Below, in pieces: positions 29,940 through 40,474 of a stretch of 64,000 bases of DNA (within the stretch, counting starts at the first letter, position 1; every line of letters starts with the position of its first letter). This stretch comes from an uncultured Paracoccaceae bacterium (GTDB lineage Bacteria > Pseudomonadota > Alphaproteobacteria > Rhodobacterales > Rhodobacteraceae). The position numbers were made by a program, and so were the translations under genes. The notes beneath the pieces were generated by a model. It saw only the letters and a list, made by a program, of their open reading frames with translations, was not told where the DNA came from and ran no database searches. The stretch is taken from positions 806,001 to 870,000 of the forward strand of contig CANLQO010000001.1 of NCBI GenBank assembly GCA_947493335.1, read 5' to 3'.

Positions 29940-30239
29940 ATGGCTTCGACGACCGCAAAAAATGGTAAAGACCACAGCGTCTCTCAGCAGGATTTGTCAG
30001 ACCAGATTGCAACGATCAAAGCGGAGATTGCCGGTTTGACGTCATTGCTGGCAGAGGCGGGCCTTGAGAGAAAAGAGCAGGTCAAAGCAACTGCCCAAGA
30101 GCAGGCAGAACTCGCCGCAGATCAGGCAAGAAAACTGGGAAACGACGCACAGGCATTTGTTACAGCGCGCCCAGGTGCCGCGCTGGGCATCGCCGCCGGT
30201 CTGGGCTTTCTGGTCGGGTTTTTGGGCAGCCGAAAATGA
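29940..30239 (+). CDS. DUF883/ElaB-YqjD-like protein
   Basis: amphipathic coil plus C-terminal ARPGAALGIAAGLGFLVGFLGSRK. Confidence 0.8.
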   Translation: MASTTAKNGKDHSVSQQDLSDQIATIKAEIAGLTSLLAEAGLERKEQVKATAQEQAELAADQARKLGNDAQAFVTARPGAALGIAAGLGFLVGFLGSRK

Positions 30240-30559
30240 TCACCACATACGTGAGCCGTCAGGTCGCGCGCGTGAAAACGCGCGTGATCCACAATGCCAT
30301 GGCGGGACTTTTGTTCGCTATCGGAACGAGCATGCTCGGTGCATCCGCATTGATACTATTGGCGGGCGTTGCGGGCTGGATTGTCACGCTTAGCGTCGTT
30401 GGATGCGCGCTCTGCATCGCCGGATTGGTTTTGCTGTCACATGGCCGCGGGCCAGACACCAACTCTTCACATGCCGCGGCAGATGTAGAAGGTGCGGCAA
30501 TCGTGCAGGCGTTTTTGCAGGGGGTTCAAACTGGTTCAGCGGCGCGCGCGCGTCGCTGA
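30236..30559 (+). CDS. putative membrane protein (holin-superfamily/YqjE-like)
   Basis: two TM segments; 4-nt overlap with upstream DUF883-like gene. Confidence 0.55.
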   Translation: MITTYVSRQVARVKTRVIHNAMAGLLFAIGTSMLGASALILLAGVAGWIVTLSVVGCALCIAGLVLLSHGRGPDTNSSHAAADVEGAAIVQAFLQGVQTGSAARARR

Positions 30560-30567
30560 AACAGTAT

Positions 30568-33500
30568 CTATTCTGCTGCCCGCAAGGGCGTGGCGGCGGG
30601 TGCGGGCGCTTCAAACACCTCGTCAGTCCAGATGAATTCGGGCGCCCGGACCTTCTTGGCCTGCCGCCGCAGCGCCCAGTCTTGAGCGGCACGGCTGGAA
30701 CGGCCCATCGAAAGCCGCGCCAGCAGTCGCGCCATCCATAACAGATATGTTGTGACCCAGACACGAAGTGACAGCATGGCCGGGGTGAAGACCAGTGTCA
30801 GCATTGTCGCAATACCAAGGCCAAAGACCACGGCGGTTGCCAGTTGTTTCCACCACAAAGCCGTCGGGCTATCGATGGAATAGCCACCGCCAAAGAAATC
30901 CAGCGAGAGGCCAAACATCATCGGTGCAAGGCCTGCCATGGTTGTTATGGTGGTCAGCAAGACCGGGCGAATCCGATCCTCTGCCGTGCGGGTAATCGCT
31001 TCTGTGCGCGGCATGTATTGGCTGTATTCCTGATAGGTGTCGATCAGGATGATGTTGTTGTTCACCACGATACCCGCCAACGCAACAATGCCGGTGCCGG
31101 TCATGATAATCGAAAATGCCTGATCCATCACAAGCATGCCGACCAATACGCCAGCGGTCGACAGCACCACAGCCAGAAGAACCAGTACGGAATTATAGAT
31201 GCTGTTGAACTGCGCCAGCAGGATGATGAACATCAGCCCCAGCGCGCCCATGAAGGCAGTGGCGAGGAAGGCACCGGATTCGGCCTGATCCTCTTGATCG
31301 CCGGTCCATTCCCAGGACACAGAGGCGGGAAGTTGCGCCGTCTCAAGCCAAGCGGTCAGCGCGGCAATACGCTCATTTGGATTGAGAACGGCCATTTCCA
31401 GCGTTCCATCAGCCACCTGTGCGGTCAGGTCGCTGTCAGCCTCATACGCAGCGTCTGACATCACGGTAGCCTCACCAGTCTCGGGATCGGTTAGTGTGAC
31501 AAGGTCGGAATCGACCCCCGCCTTGACGTCGAAATAGCGGTTCTGGTCGATGCGGTCTATTTGAGCGAGTTTTTTAACGGGTGTGCGAGTGATGAAATTC
31601 GACATGGGCACAAGCCCGTCAGGTGTGCGCACTTTGATGCTGTCGAGTGTGGAAAGCACGCGGTCATGTTCGGGAAAGCGGGCGCGGATCTCAATCTCTT
31701 CGTCCGAGCTGTCGACGCGCATCGTGTCGAGCAGGATGCCGCGTGTCACAAGCTGGACCATGCCGCCCACGGTGGCAACGTCCGCACCGTAGCGACCGGC
31801 CTTTTCGACATCGACGTCGATCTGCCAGTCGATCCCCGGCAAGGGCAGGGTATCTTCGATCTGGTTGAGGCCGGGGGTCAGATCAAACTGCGCGCGGGCC
31901 ATTTCGGTCGCTGCGACCAGATCGGCGCTGTTGTCGCCTTTCAGGCGCAAATGCACCGGCTTACCTGAGGCAGGGCCACGGGCCTGCGCGAGGATTTCGG
32001 CGCGAACGCCGGGGATCAGGTTCAATTGCTCCTGAATTTCAGCGATGACCAGATCGCCGTCCAAATCGGGACGGTCGGCGCGGTCTTCCCATGGAATCGT
32101 CTCAAACTGGACCTGTCCAATAGTGTCGCGCGGGGCGGTGGCGCCGCCGGTATTGGAATTCAGCCCACCTTCGCCCGCGAATGCAAAGGCGTTGATGACA
32201 CCGGGGTGGGCCAGCACGATCTCTTCGGCCTGCCGCACAAGCGCATCCTTTTCCGGCAGCGACAGGTTGCCGCGCGCTTTGACGTAGACGATGGCCTGTT
32301 CGGGTTCCGATTCCACAAAGAATTCAACGCCGTTATTGTTTTCGCCGAAGTAGGTGAAAATCGTGACGACAAGAAAACCAACCGTGCCGATGGTCACCAA
32401 TGGCATGATGGGGTTGCCGGTCAGGAAATGGATGACCCAGCCAAAGGGCGACCGGCGGTAACCTGCGCGGATTTGGCGGGCACGCCGTTCGATCTTGGCG
32501 GCAGAGACGGTGATCGATGTGAGCACAGCACCCGCAAAGAACATCACCATGCCGGGTAGCGATTGGGACAGCCCGCTGGTTTGCACAGCCTGACCCGAAA
32601 GATAGCCGGGATTCAGCGTCAACATCGCGCCGACAAAGACAACCATCATTGCCAATGGAACCAGAAGGGCGCGGATGACCCATGGGAACATCCGGCGCAA
32701 CCCATCTGAGACGTTGCCAAAGACGCGGCCAAGACGCCCCGTCACACCGCCCATCACAGGCAGATACACCAGCGCGACAACCAAAGAAGCAGACAGCACA
32801 AAGATCAATGTCACCGGCAACATGCCCATAAATTGCCCTGGCACACCGGGCCAGAACAGCATCGGCAGGAAGGCGCAAAGCGTGGTGGCGGTTGACGAGA
32901 TGATTGGCCAGAACATGCGCTTTGCCGCCTCGACATAGGCGTGCATCGGGCCCACGCCGTCACGGATGCGTTTGTCGGCGTATTCGACCACAACGATGGC
33001 ACCATCCACCAACATACCAACCGCAAGGATCAAGCCGAACATCACGATGTTCGAAATCGTGATGCCCATGATCGCAAGAAGCGCGAAGCACAACAGGAAC
33101 GATGTCGGGATGGCAAATCCGACCAAAAGGGCGGGGCGGGTGCCAAGGGCGGCAAGCACCACGATCATCACCAGTGCGATGGCCGTCAAAACAGAGCCTT
33201 CAAGCTGGCTAACCATGGACGCCACGCCGCGGGATTGATCGTTTGACGTGCCAACATCGATGGCTGCTTGCAACTCTGGCGACCATGACGCGCGCTCATC
33301 CTCGACCGTTTGAGCCACGAGCGCGGCGGTGTCGATCAGGTTAAAGCCTTTGCGTTTCACCACCTGCAGCGCGACCGTGTTGACATTGTTAAAGCGCGCC
33401 GTGCCTGCACGATCTTCGAATGTCAGGCGGATGGTGGCCAGATCGCCAAGCGTGACAACGCTATCGCCGTTGCGTTTGACGGGCAGTGCGTAGACGTCCG

Positions 33501-34209
33501 CCGGTTCGTCAAATGACGACGGGATTTTGACGGCAAAGGATCCCTGCGCGCTGTCCACTTCGCCTGCCGCGATCAGCAGGTTGTTGTTGGTCACAACGCC
33601 GATCAACTCCCCTGCGGTGACGTTGTAAGCCTCCAGCTTGAGGGGGTCGATCACGACCTCAAGCATCTCTTCGCGGTCCCCGGCAAGGCCTGCCTCTAAC
33701 ACCGCATCAAGGCTTTCCAGCCGTTCCTGCAGGTCACGTGCCACGCGCAAAAGCGTGCGTTCCGGCACCTGTCCGGTGAGGTTCACGATAACGATGGGGA
33801 ATTCGGAGAAGTTGATTTCGTTGATGGAATATTGGTCGGCGCCATTGGGAAACTTTGATTCTGCGGCATTCATCGCATCGCGAATGTCAGCCAGTACCTT
33901 CGTCTTGTCCCAACCAAATTCGAATTCAAGCGCGACACCGGCATAGTTCTCGGACGCCGTTGCGGTCATGGTTTTCAGGCCGTCAAGGTCGGCCAGTTCC
34001 GTCTCCATCGGCTTGACCAAAAGCGTCTCGCTGTCCTCGGCAGAGATGCCGGGAAAGGGGACAGAGACGAAGATTGCCGGGATTTCAATGTCGGGTTCAC
34101 CCTCTTTCGGTAGGCCAACGTAGGCATAACCCCCCGCCAGCAGCGAGAGGGTAATGAAGGCGAGCACCATACGGGCGCGGGATGCAGCCCAGTCTACAAG
34201 TCCAGTCAT
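30568..34209 (-). CDS. efflux RND transporter permease subunit
   Basis: ~1213 aa, AcrB/MMPL topology, GLPKEGEPDIEIPAIFVSVPFPGIS, GMLVDGAIVVVEYADKRI, NNIILIDTYQEY. Confidence 0.95.
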   Translation of the reverse strand: MTGLVDWAASRARMVLAFITLSLLAGGYAYVGLPKEGEPDIEIPAIFVSVPFPGISAEDSETLLVKPMETELADLDGLKTMTATASENYAGVALEFEFGWDKTKVLADIRDAMNAAESKFPNGADQYSINEINFSEFPIVIVNLTGQVPERTLLRVARDLQERLESLDAVLEAGLAGDREEMLEVVIDPLKLEAYNVTAGELIGVVTNNNLLIAAGEVDSAQGSFAVKIPSSFDEPADVYALPVKRNGDSVVTLGDLATIRLTFEDRAGTARFNNVNTVALQVVKRKGFNLIDTAALVAQTVEDERASWSPELQAAIDVGTSNDQSRGVASMVSQLEGSVLTAIALVMIVVLAALGTRPALLVGFAIPTSFLLCFALLAIMGITISNIVMFGLILAVGMLVDGAIVVVEYADKRIRDGVGPMHAYVEAAKRMFWPIISSTATTLCAFLPMLFWPGVPGQFMGMLPVTLIFVLSASLVVALVYLPVMGGVTGRLGRVFGNVSDGLRRMFPWVIRALLVPLAMMVVFVGAMLTLNPGYLSGQAVQTSGLSQSLPGMVMFFAGAVLTSITVSAAKIERRARQIRAGYRRSPFGWVIHFLTGNPIMPLVTIGTVGFLVVTIFTYFGENNNGVEFFVESEPEQAIVYVKARGNLSLPEKDALVRQAEEIVLAHPGVINAFAFAGEGGLNSNTGGATAPRDTIGQVQFETIPWEDRADRPDLDGDLVIAEIQEQLNLIPGVRAEILAQARGPASGKPVHLRLKGDNSADLVAATEMARAQFDLTPGLNQIEDTLPLPGIDWQIDVDVEKAGRYGADVATVGGMVQLVTRGILLDTMRVDSSDEEIEIRARFPEHDRVLSTLDSIKVRTPDGLVPMSNFITRTPVKKLAQIDRIDQNRYFDVKAGVDSDLVTLTDPETGEATVMSDAAYEADSDLTAQVADGTLEMAVLNPNERIAALTAWLETAQLPASVSWEWTGDQEDQAESGAFLATAFMGALGLMFIILLAQFNSIYNSVLVLLAVVLSTAGVLVGMLVMDQAFSIIMTGTGIVALAGIVVNNNIILIDTYQEYSQYMPRTEAITRTAEDRIRPVLLTTITTMAGLAPMMFGLSLDFFGGGYSIDSPTALWWKQLATAVVFGLGIATMLTLVFTPAMLSLRVWVTTYLLWMARLLARLSMGRSSRAAQDWALRRQAKKVRAPEFIWTDEVFEAPAPAATPLRAAE

Positions 34210-35456
34210 CCGCTTGCCTCTTTGAAGGTAGGTTCGACAACGACGCCATCGACGACAAATTCCTGACCGACGGTGATGATGTTGACCTGATCCGGCAGGT
34301 CCGCGACCCAGGCCCCTTCGGCGGTGTCACGGATCATGGTCACCGGCATGAAAAGGGTTGCCTTGTCATCGGCAAAGGTGCGCACGCCCAGCAGCCCGTC
34401 ATCGTTCAATGTCAGTGCGCTTTGCGGGATCAGATGTGCGGTCCGTCCATCGGCGGCCACAATGATTTCGACCGTTTGTCCATCGCGGACAGACAGGTCT
34501 GGGTTGGGCACTTCAATTTCAACGCGGAACGTGCGGGTCGTGTCATCCGCAGAGCGTGACAAGAAGGTGACGCGACCGTTGACCGTTGCACCATTGTTGA
34601 TCCGGGCTTGCGCAGTTGCACCAACTTCGACCTTGTTGACATTCGCCTCGGGTACGAAGCCGACAAGCTTAATGGGATCGAGCTGAATGATCGTGGCGCA
34701 AGGTGTGCCACGTTGCATCAGCGCGCCAAGCTCTGCTGTATCAGTTTCAAGCAGGCCAGCGAACGGTGCGGTGATTGTCAGCCGCTCGATCTCTCGCTCG
34801 GCGACGGCCACGGCCGCCTCAGCTGCCTGAATGCCCGCCTGCGCCGAGGCAAGCGAGGAATTGGCACGCTGAATACCTGCTGTTGCGGCTTCCGCCACCG
34901 CTTCTGCGCTGACAAGACGGGTTTCGGAGGCAAAGCCATCTTCACTCAATTTACGGGCGGCGTTGACATTGATTTCGGCCTCACGGACGCGGGCATTCGC
35001 CTCCGCCAGAGCCGCCTGCGCCTCTGGGACGCGGCCCTGAGCTTCGGTCAGGCGCGCCCTCGCTTCGGCGAGTGATGCCTGACGCGTGCCGGGATCAAGT
35101 TGGCATAACCGGTCGCCGGTGTTGACGTAGGCCCCTTTGCGCAGAGGCTCCGAAATAACCTGTCCAGAAGTCTCCGCAGCGACCGTGACTTGGCGCGCCG
35201 CCTCTGTCCGCCCGCGCAGCACCACGGCGCTTTCGATTGTCCGGGCCTGCGATGCGATGGCAACGACGCGGACGATGTCGTTGTCAGGCATTGTTTCAGC
35301 CACTTCGCTGGTTGCCGCAGACTCGACCGGCGATTGGGGGGCGTCGTCCGCCAAAGGCGTTTCACTGGCGAATTGCATCAGGCGTTCACGCTCGAACACC
35401 AGAAAGTATAAGCCGACAGAAACCAGAAGGGCGGTGATTATGGACACCAATCGCAT
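34206..35456 (-). CDS. efflux RND transporter periplasmic adaptor (membrane fusion protein)
   Basis: N-terminal anchor, coiled-coil with lipoyl-like halves (QVTVAAETSGQVISEPLRKGAYVNTGDRLCQLD; ITAPFAGLLETDTAELGALMQRG); 4-nt overlap with permease. Confidence 0.94.
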   Translation of the reverse strand: MRLVSIITALLVSVGLYFLVFERERLMQFASETPLADDAPQSPVESAATSEVAETMPDNDIVRVVAIASQARTIESAVVLRGRTEAARQVTVAAETSGQVISEPLRKGAYVNTGDRLCQLDPGTRQASLAEARARLTEAQGRVPEAQAALAEANARVREAEINVNAARKLSEDGFASETRLVSAEAVAEAATAGIQRANSSLASAQAGIQAAEAAVAVAEREIERLTITAPFAGLLETDTAELGALMQRGTPCATIIQLDPIKLVGFVPEANVNKVEVGATAQARINNGATVNGRVTFLSRSADDTTRTFRVEIEVPNPDLSVRDGQTVEIIVAADGRTAHLIPQSALTLNDDGLLGVRTFADDKATLFMPVTMIRDTAEGAWVADLPDQVNIITVGQEFVVDGVVVEPTFKEASG

Positions 35457-35554
35457 GATATCGCCTTTTCAGACCTGCGGCATGCCTCATGCACGCCGAA
35501 CGTATGTTATCTTTTCTACGCCCAGAGATCGTTTCAGATCACCCGAAATCCAAG

Positions 35555-35577
35555 CTAAACTGTTCAGTTCAGTTTAG
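35555..35577. promoter_or_regulatory. palindromic operator candidate (TetR/AcrR-like) upstream of RND operon
   Basis: CTAAACTG-TTCAGTT-CAGTTTAG, perfect 8-bp arms; nested AACTG-TT-CAGTT. Confidence 0.55.
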
Positions 35578-35696
35578 ATCGCTTGTGTGGGTTCTGCAAG
35601 AGGGCGTTGCGGGCCGGGCTTGGCATTCCAATATGCTTCGCGATATGTAACGCGAAATCGCATGACAGCGCAGCCGCGCAGCACAAGGATGAGCCC

Positions 35697-36353
35697 GTGA
35701 GCGACAGTGACAGTTTCATTAATGAAGTGACCGAAGAGGTCCGCCGCGATCAGCTGTACGGCTATCTGCGGCGCTATGGCTGGATCGCTGTGGTGCTGAT
35801 TATCGTGCTTGTCGGCGGGGCCGCTTGGAATGAATACAACAAGGCCCAGGCGACAGCAAAGGCGCAAGCAGCAGGCGATGCGCTGCTTAGCGCGTTGGCG
35901 CAAAATGACCCGGAATTCCGGATGGCCGCACTTGCCGAGGTTGAGGCCGAAGGTGCCGCGGTTGCCGTGACGGCTTTGCTGACCGCAGCAGGCCAACAGG
36001 AGGCGGGCGACATTCCGGCCGCAATGGATACCTTGGGCGCCCTGGCCGTGAATGGTGATGTGCCCGCCATCTACAATGAACTTGCAGCCTTCAAGGCGGC
36101 AATGCTTGACCCCGATCCTGCAAATCGTCGCGTCAGCCTCGAAGCTATGGCGCAGCCCGGTTTGCCTTTTGCTTTGCTGGCGCAGGAACAACTGGCGCAT
36201 GCCGATCTTGCAGCGGGCAACCCAGACGGCGCGATTGCGCGGCTCACCGCCATCATGCAGGACGCCGCCGTGACGCGGGGCTTGCTTGTGCGGGCGCAAA
36301 CCTTGATGGTGTCGCTGGGGGCAGAGCTGCCCAATGACGCGATAGTTCAATAA
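35697..36353 (+). CDS. tetratricopeptide/YfgM-like membrane protein
   Basis: GTG start; SFINEVTEEVRRDQLYGYLRRYGWIAVVLIIVLVGGAAWNEY; gene order with bamB and der as in yfgM-bamB-der. Confidence 0.85.
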   Translation: MSDSDSFINEVTEEVRRDQLYGYLRRYGWIAVVLIIVLVGGAAWNEYNKAQATAKAQAAGDALLSALAQNDPEFRMAALAEVEAEGAAVAVTALLTAAGQQEAGDIPAAMDTLGALAVNGDVPAIYNELAAFKAAMLDPDPANRRVSLEAMAQPGLPFALLAQEQLAHADLAAGNPDGAIARLTAIMQDAAVTRGLLVRAQTLMVSLGAELPNDAIVQ

Positions 36354-36374
36354 GACGCCGAAGGGGCTCGTTTC

Positions 36375-37667
36375 GTGACTGCCAAGATGAAGTTTGCCGC
36401 CGGTATCAGCCTTGCCTTTTTGGTCGCTTGTGGCGAACCCGATTTGATCTTGCCCGGCGCACGCGAGGCGATCCGCCCAGATGACGGTATCAACACAAGC
36501 GCGCCGATTTCGTTGCCGGCGACCCGTTCGAATGCCAATTGGACCCACCGTAACGGTGAGGCAGACCATACGATAACGCATCCCGCATTGAGCGGCTTGG
36601 ACCAGATTTTCGCGGTGAATATCGGAGAAGGCGACAGTCGGAAGGCCCGCATCACCGCAGATCCCGTTATCGCGAACGGGGTGATCTACACAATGGATTC
36701 GCGCGCACGTGTGACCGCCACATCGACGTCAGGCGCGCCGGTCTGGGTCGCGGACGTGCAACCCGGCAGCGACAATCGCGCCGACGCGTCTGGTGGTGGG
36801 CTGGCCTACGGTGGGGGACGTCTGTTCGTCACCAGTGGTTACGGCGAAGTCACAGCCCTTGATGCGGCCAGCGGCGGCAGGCTTTGGACGCAGGACCTTG
36901 ACGCGCCGGGCACCTCGGCCCCGACGGTTCAGGGCGAGCTTTTGTATGTGGTCGGGCGCGACAGCACAGCTTGGGCGATCGACGTCAGCAACGGCCGCGT
37001 GCGGTGGCAGCAAAGTGGCACACCGTCGGTTTCAGGCTTTTCTGGCGGGGCGGGTCCGGCTGTCGCGGGCGATCTGGCGATTTTCCCTTTCGATAGCGGC
37101 GAGGTTGTCGCGACATTCCCGCAAGGTGGATTGCGCCGTTGGTCAACGGCCGTGTCGGGTGCGCGGTCAGGCGCGGCGGCAGCGCTGTTGACGGACATCG
37201 GCGGCGATCCTGTAATCGACGGAAACCGCGTTTACGTCGGCAATGTCACCGGGCGAACAGCGGCAATTGATGCCTTCTCGGGCGAGCGGATCTGGACGGC
37301 AACCGAGGGCGCGATCAGCCCGGTTTGGCCCGCGGGCGGTTCGCTATTTTTGTTGAATGATCGCAACGAGTTGGTCCGCTTGGATGCCGCCACGGGTGAT
37401 GCGATCTGGCGCGTTGCCTTGCCCACCTTCGAAGAACGTGGGTTGTTCCGGCAGCGGCAATCGGTCTATGCGCATTATGGCCCGGTTCTGGCCGGTGGCC
37501 GTCTTCTGGTTGCATCTTCGGATGGTCAGATTCGCGCGTTTGACCCGCGTTCAGGCGCATTGATTGGCAATGCGGCCCTGCCGGGTGGCGCTGCCTCGCA
37601 CCCGGCTGTGGCCGGTGGCACACTTTATGTTGTGACCAAAGCGGGTCAGTTGGTGGCTTTCCGTTAG
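36375..37667 (+). CDS. bamB: outer membrane protein assembly factor BamB (PQQ-like beta-propeller lipoprotein)
   Basis: lipobox LAFLVACGE; repeated propeller motifs; upstream of der. Confidence 0.88.
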   Translation: MTAKMKFAAGISLAFLVACGEPDLILPGAREAIRPDDGINTSAPISLPATRSNANWTHRNGEADHTITHPALSGLDQIFAVNIGEGDSRKARITADPVIANGVIYTMDSRARVTATSTSGAPVWVADVQPGSDNRADASGGGLAYGGGRLFVTSGYGEVTALDAASGGRLWTQDLDAPGTSAPTVQGELLYVVGRDSTAWAIDVSNGRVRWQQSGTPSVSGFSGGAGPAVAGDLAIFPFDSGEVVATFPQGGLRRWSTAVSGARSGAAAALLTDIGGDPVIDGNRVYVGNVTGRTAAIDAFSGERIWTATEGAISPVWPAGGSLFLLNDRNELVRLDAATGDAIWRVALPTFEERGLFRQRQSVYAHYGPVLAGGRLLVASSDGQIRAFDPRSGALIGNAALPGGAASHPAVAGGTLYVVTKAGQLVAFR

Positions 37668-37715
37668 CGCGCGGATGGTGTATCGCCCCGGCTCTGAGAG
37701 GCCGGAGTCGCACAG

Positions 37716-39164
37716 ATGAGTTTTACCCTTGCTATTGTGGGCCGCCCGAATGTGGGCAAATCCACGCTGTTCAACCGTCTGGTTGGCAAAAAGCTCGCGC
37801 TGGTCGATGACCAGCCAGGGGTGACGCGCGACCTGCGCGAGGGACCTGCGCGTTTGGGTGATTTACGTTTTACGGTGATCGACAGCGCGGGTCTTGAGGA
37901 TGCAACCGACGACAGCTTGCAAGGACGTATGCGGCGTCTGACCGAGCGTGCGGTTGAAATGGCCGACGTGTGCCTGTTCTTGATTGACGCGCGTGCGGGT
38001 GTGCTGCCCGCAGACGAAATCTTTGCCGATATCCTGCGCAAGAAAAATGCGCATGTGATCCTCGCCGCCAACAAGGCCGAAGGCAAAGCGGGGGAGGCTG
38101 GTTTCCTTGAGGCCTACGGGCTTGGTCTGACAGAGCCGATCCGTTTGTCTGCCGAACACGGTGAGGGGCTGGACGAGCTTTACCATATGCTGATGCCGTT
38201 GGCCGATGGGTTTGCCGAACGTGCTGCCGCTGACGCGCCAGAGACAGACGTGGATGTGGATGAAGACGACGAGGACGTCGCCCGCGTTCCAACGCCTGAG
38301 AAGCCGTTGCAGATTGCGGTTGTCGGCCGTCCCAATGCCGGTAAGTCGACGCTGATCAACAAAATCATCGGTGAAGAGCGTCTGCTGACCGGGCCAGAGG
38401 CCGGGATTACCCGCGACGCGATCTCGGTCCAGTCGGACTGGGGTGGGGTGCCGATGCGGATCTTTGACACCGCAGGCATGCGCAAAAAGGCCAAAGTGCA
38501 GGAAAAGCTCGAAAAACTGTCGGTCAGCGATGGGCTTCGTGCGGTAAAGTTCGCCGAAGTTGTCGTCGTACTTCTGGATGTTGAAATCCCATTCGAGCAG
38601 CAAGACCTGCGCATCGCTGATTTGGCTGAACGCGAAGGCCGCGCGGTCGTCATTGCGGTCAACAAATGGGACACAGAGGACGAAAAGCAGGACAAGCTGA
38701 AGAAGCTGAAGCAGGAATTTGCGCGGATGCTGCCGCAGTTGAAAGGCGCGCCGCTGATCACAGTGTCGGCCAAAACGGGCAAAGGGCTGGACCGGCTGCA
38801 ACAGGCGATCATGCGGGCGCATGACGTCTGGAACCGGCGGGTCAGCACAGCGCAACTAAACCGCTGGCTGACGGGCATGCTGGAACAGCATCCGCCTCCC
38901 GCGCCGGGCGGCAAACGGATCAAAATGCGCTATATGACGCAGGTGAAAACGCGCCCGCCAGGCTTTGTGGTCATGACGTCATTCCCCGATCAGGTGCCTG
39001 CGTCCTATAGTCGCTATCTGGTGAACGGGCTGCGCGAAGACTTTGACATGCCGGGCACACCGATCAGGCTGGTCCTGCGGGATCAGGGCGACAAGAACCC
39101 CTATAAGGGCAAGAAGTCGTCTCAACCCTCTCGCTTGTCCAAACACCTCAAGAAGGGCGGGTAA
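37716..39164 (+). CDS. der: ribosome biogenesis GTPase Der
   Basis: two G domains: [16 protein letters not shown] and [16 protein letters not shown]. Confidence 0.97.
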   Translation: MSFTLAIVGRPNVGKSTLFNRLVGKKLALVDDQPGVTRDLREGPARLGDLRFTVIDSAGLEDATDDSLQGRMRRLTERAVEMADVCLFLIDARAGVLPADEIFADILRKKNAHVILAANKAEGKAGEAGFLEAYGLGLTEPIRLSAEHGEGLDELYHMLMPLADGFAERAAADAPETDVDVDEDDEDVARVPTPEKPLQIAVVGRPNAGKSTLINKIIGEERLLTGPEAGITRDAISVQSDWGGVPMRIFDTAGMRKKAKVQEKLEKLSVSDGLRAVKFAEVVVVLLDVEIPFEQQDLRIADLAEREGRAVVIAVNKWDTEDEKQDKLKKLKQEFARMLPQLKGAPLITVSAKTGKGLDRLQQAIMRAHDVWNRRVSTAQLNRWLTGMLEQHPPPAPGGKRIKMRYMTQVKTRPPGFVVMTSFPDQVPASYSRYLVNGLREDFDMPGTPIRLVLRDQGDKNPYKGKKSSQPSRLSKHLKKGG

Positions 39165-39223
39165 GGCCTTAATATTGCCGGGAAAACCGCTGCCGCACGC
39201 CGGGTAATGTTGCCCGCCCAGCG

Positions 39224-39243
39224 AAGTCAGGAACTCCTGACTT
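39224..39243. promoter_or_regulatory. perfect 20-bp palindrome upstream of DUF2235 gene
   Basis: AAGTCAGGA-AC-TCCTGACTT. Confidence 0.6.
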
Positions 39244-39253
39244 GCCTGATACC

Positions 39254-39298
39254 CCCCTGTTCGTCGAGCATATCGACATTGAACAGGGGACTTTTTTC
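39254..39298 (+). promoter_or_regulatory. hairpin plus U6 tract directly upstream of DUF2235 start, 3' arm contains the SD
   Basis: CCCCTGTTC-GTCGA-gcata-TCGAC-att-GAACAGGGG-ac-TTTTTT-c-ATG; 9 bp + 5 bp stem. Confidence 0.65.
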
Positions 39299-40474
39299 AT
39301 GAAACGCATCGCAATTTTCTGCGATGGAACGTGGAACCGTCACGATTCCAAATCGCAAACCAATGTTGTCCGCATGGCGCGAGCGGTCAAGTTGACGGCG
39401 GATGATGATATCTCTCAACAGGTATTCTACTTCATGGGCGTCGGGTCAGGGCGGGGTTCCAACGCCTTTGCCCGGTTCACCGACCGCGCCATGGGGGGCG
39501 CGTTGGGCTGGGGTCTGATCCAGAATATTGAGGACGCGTATCGCAGCTTGGTCTTTTCCTATGAGCCGGGAGACGAGATATACATCTTTGGCTTTTCGCG
39601 TGGGGCCTATACTGCCCGATCGCTTGCCGGCCTGATCCGGGCGGTGGGGATCTGTCCGCGCGAAAATGCGCACCGGATCCCCGAAGCGATCGAAGAATAC
39701 CGCCGCCCGAAACACGGCATCCGCGACGCCAATGATCCGTCAAAGTACATCTGGCGGGCCGAATATGCGCCCGAAACAGCAACCACGCCCGAAGAGCTGA
39801 CCTGGCGGCGAAAATCTCGACCCGGCAATCCTGTTTTGTTGCAAATCAAATACTTGGGGGTCTGGGATACGGTGGGTGCAATGGGCGTTCCGGGCTATTG
39901 GATGACCGCACCTTTGCTGAATTCACGCCATCAGTTCCACGATACCGAGCTATCGGATACGGTGCTGGCAGCGCGCCACGCGGTTGCCATTGATGAGCGT
40001 CGCAAGACGTTCCCGCCCACTCAGTGGAGCAATCTTGAAGCGCTTAACGCGAAGAAACTGGGCCTGCCGGAGGACCAGCCGCTGGATCCTGCGACGTTGG
40101 CGCAGTGGGACTATCGGGAGGAGTGGTTTCCCGGTGATCACGGTTCCGTTGGCGGCGGCGGCGACCAGCGCGGTCTGGCGGCATACAGCTTTGAATGGGT
40201 AGCGGAAGGGGCACATGCCGCGGGCCTTGATTTGCGTGCGGATGTGCGCATGCGGATTGACCAGCAGCGCAATATTCTGGCCCCGTTGCAGGCCACAACA
40301 CGCAAGAAACTGGCAGGCAAACTTTTGGCGCTCAGCAGCAAAGACCGCGACGGGCCGCACGACATGACTTGTGTGTCACAGGCGACGCATGACCGCTTTA
40401 CCGCGAGCGCGGGGGACTATCAGCCCCGCGCGCTGCGGTGGGTTCTGGACCGGTTGCAAAGTCTGTTGAACTAG
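39299..40474 (+). CDS. DUF2235 alpha/beta-hydrolase-like protein
   Basis: [49 protein letters not shown]. Confidence 0.92.
   Translation: MKRIAIFCDGTWNRHDSKSQTNVVRMARAVKLTADDDISQQVFYFMGVGSGRGSNAFARFTDRAMGGALGWGLIQNIEDAYRSLVFSYEPGDEIYIFGFSRGAYTARSLAGLIRAVGICPRENAHRIPEAIEEYRRPKHGIRDANDPSKYIWRAEYAPETATTPEELTWRRKSRPGNPVLLQIKYLGVWDTVGAMGVPGYWMTAPLLNSRHQFHDTELSDTVLAARHAVAIDERRKTFPPTQWSNLEALNAKKLGLPEDQPLDPATLAQWDYREEWFPGDHGSVGGGGDQRGLAAYSFEWVAEGAHAAGLDLRADVRMRIDQQRNILAPLQATTRKKLAGKLLALSSKDRDGPHDMTCVSQATHDRFTASAGDYQPRALRWVLDRLQSLLN

Noticed and set aside
37863-38855. 330-aa minus-strand ORF
   Set aside because: Antisense to der; no family resemblance
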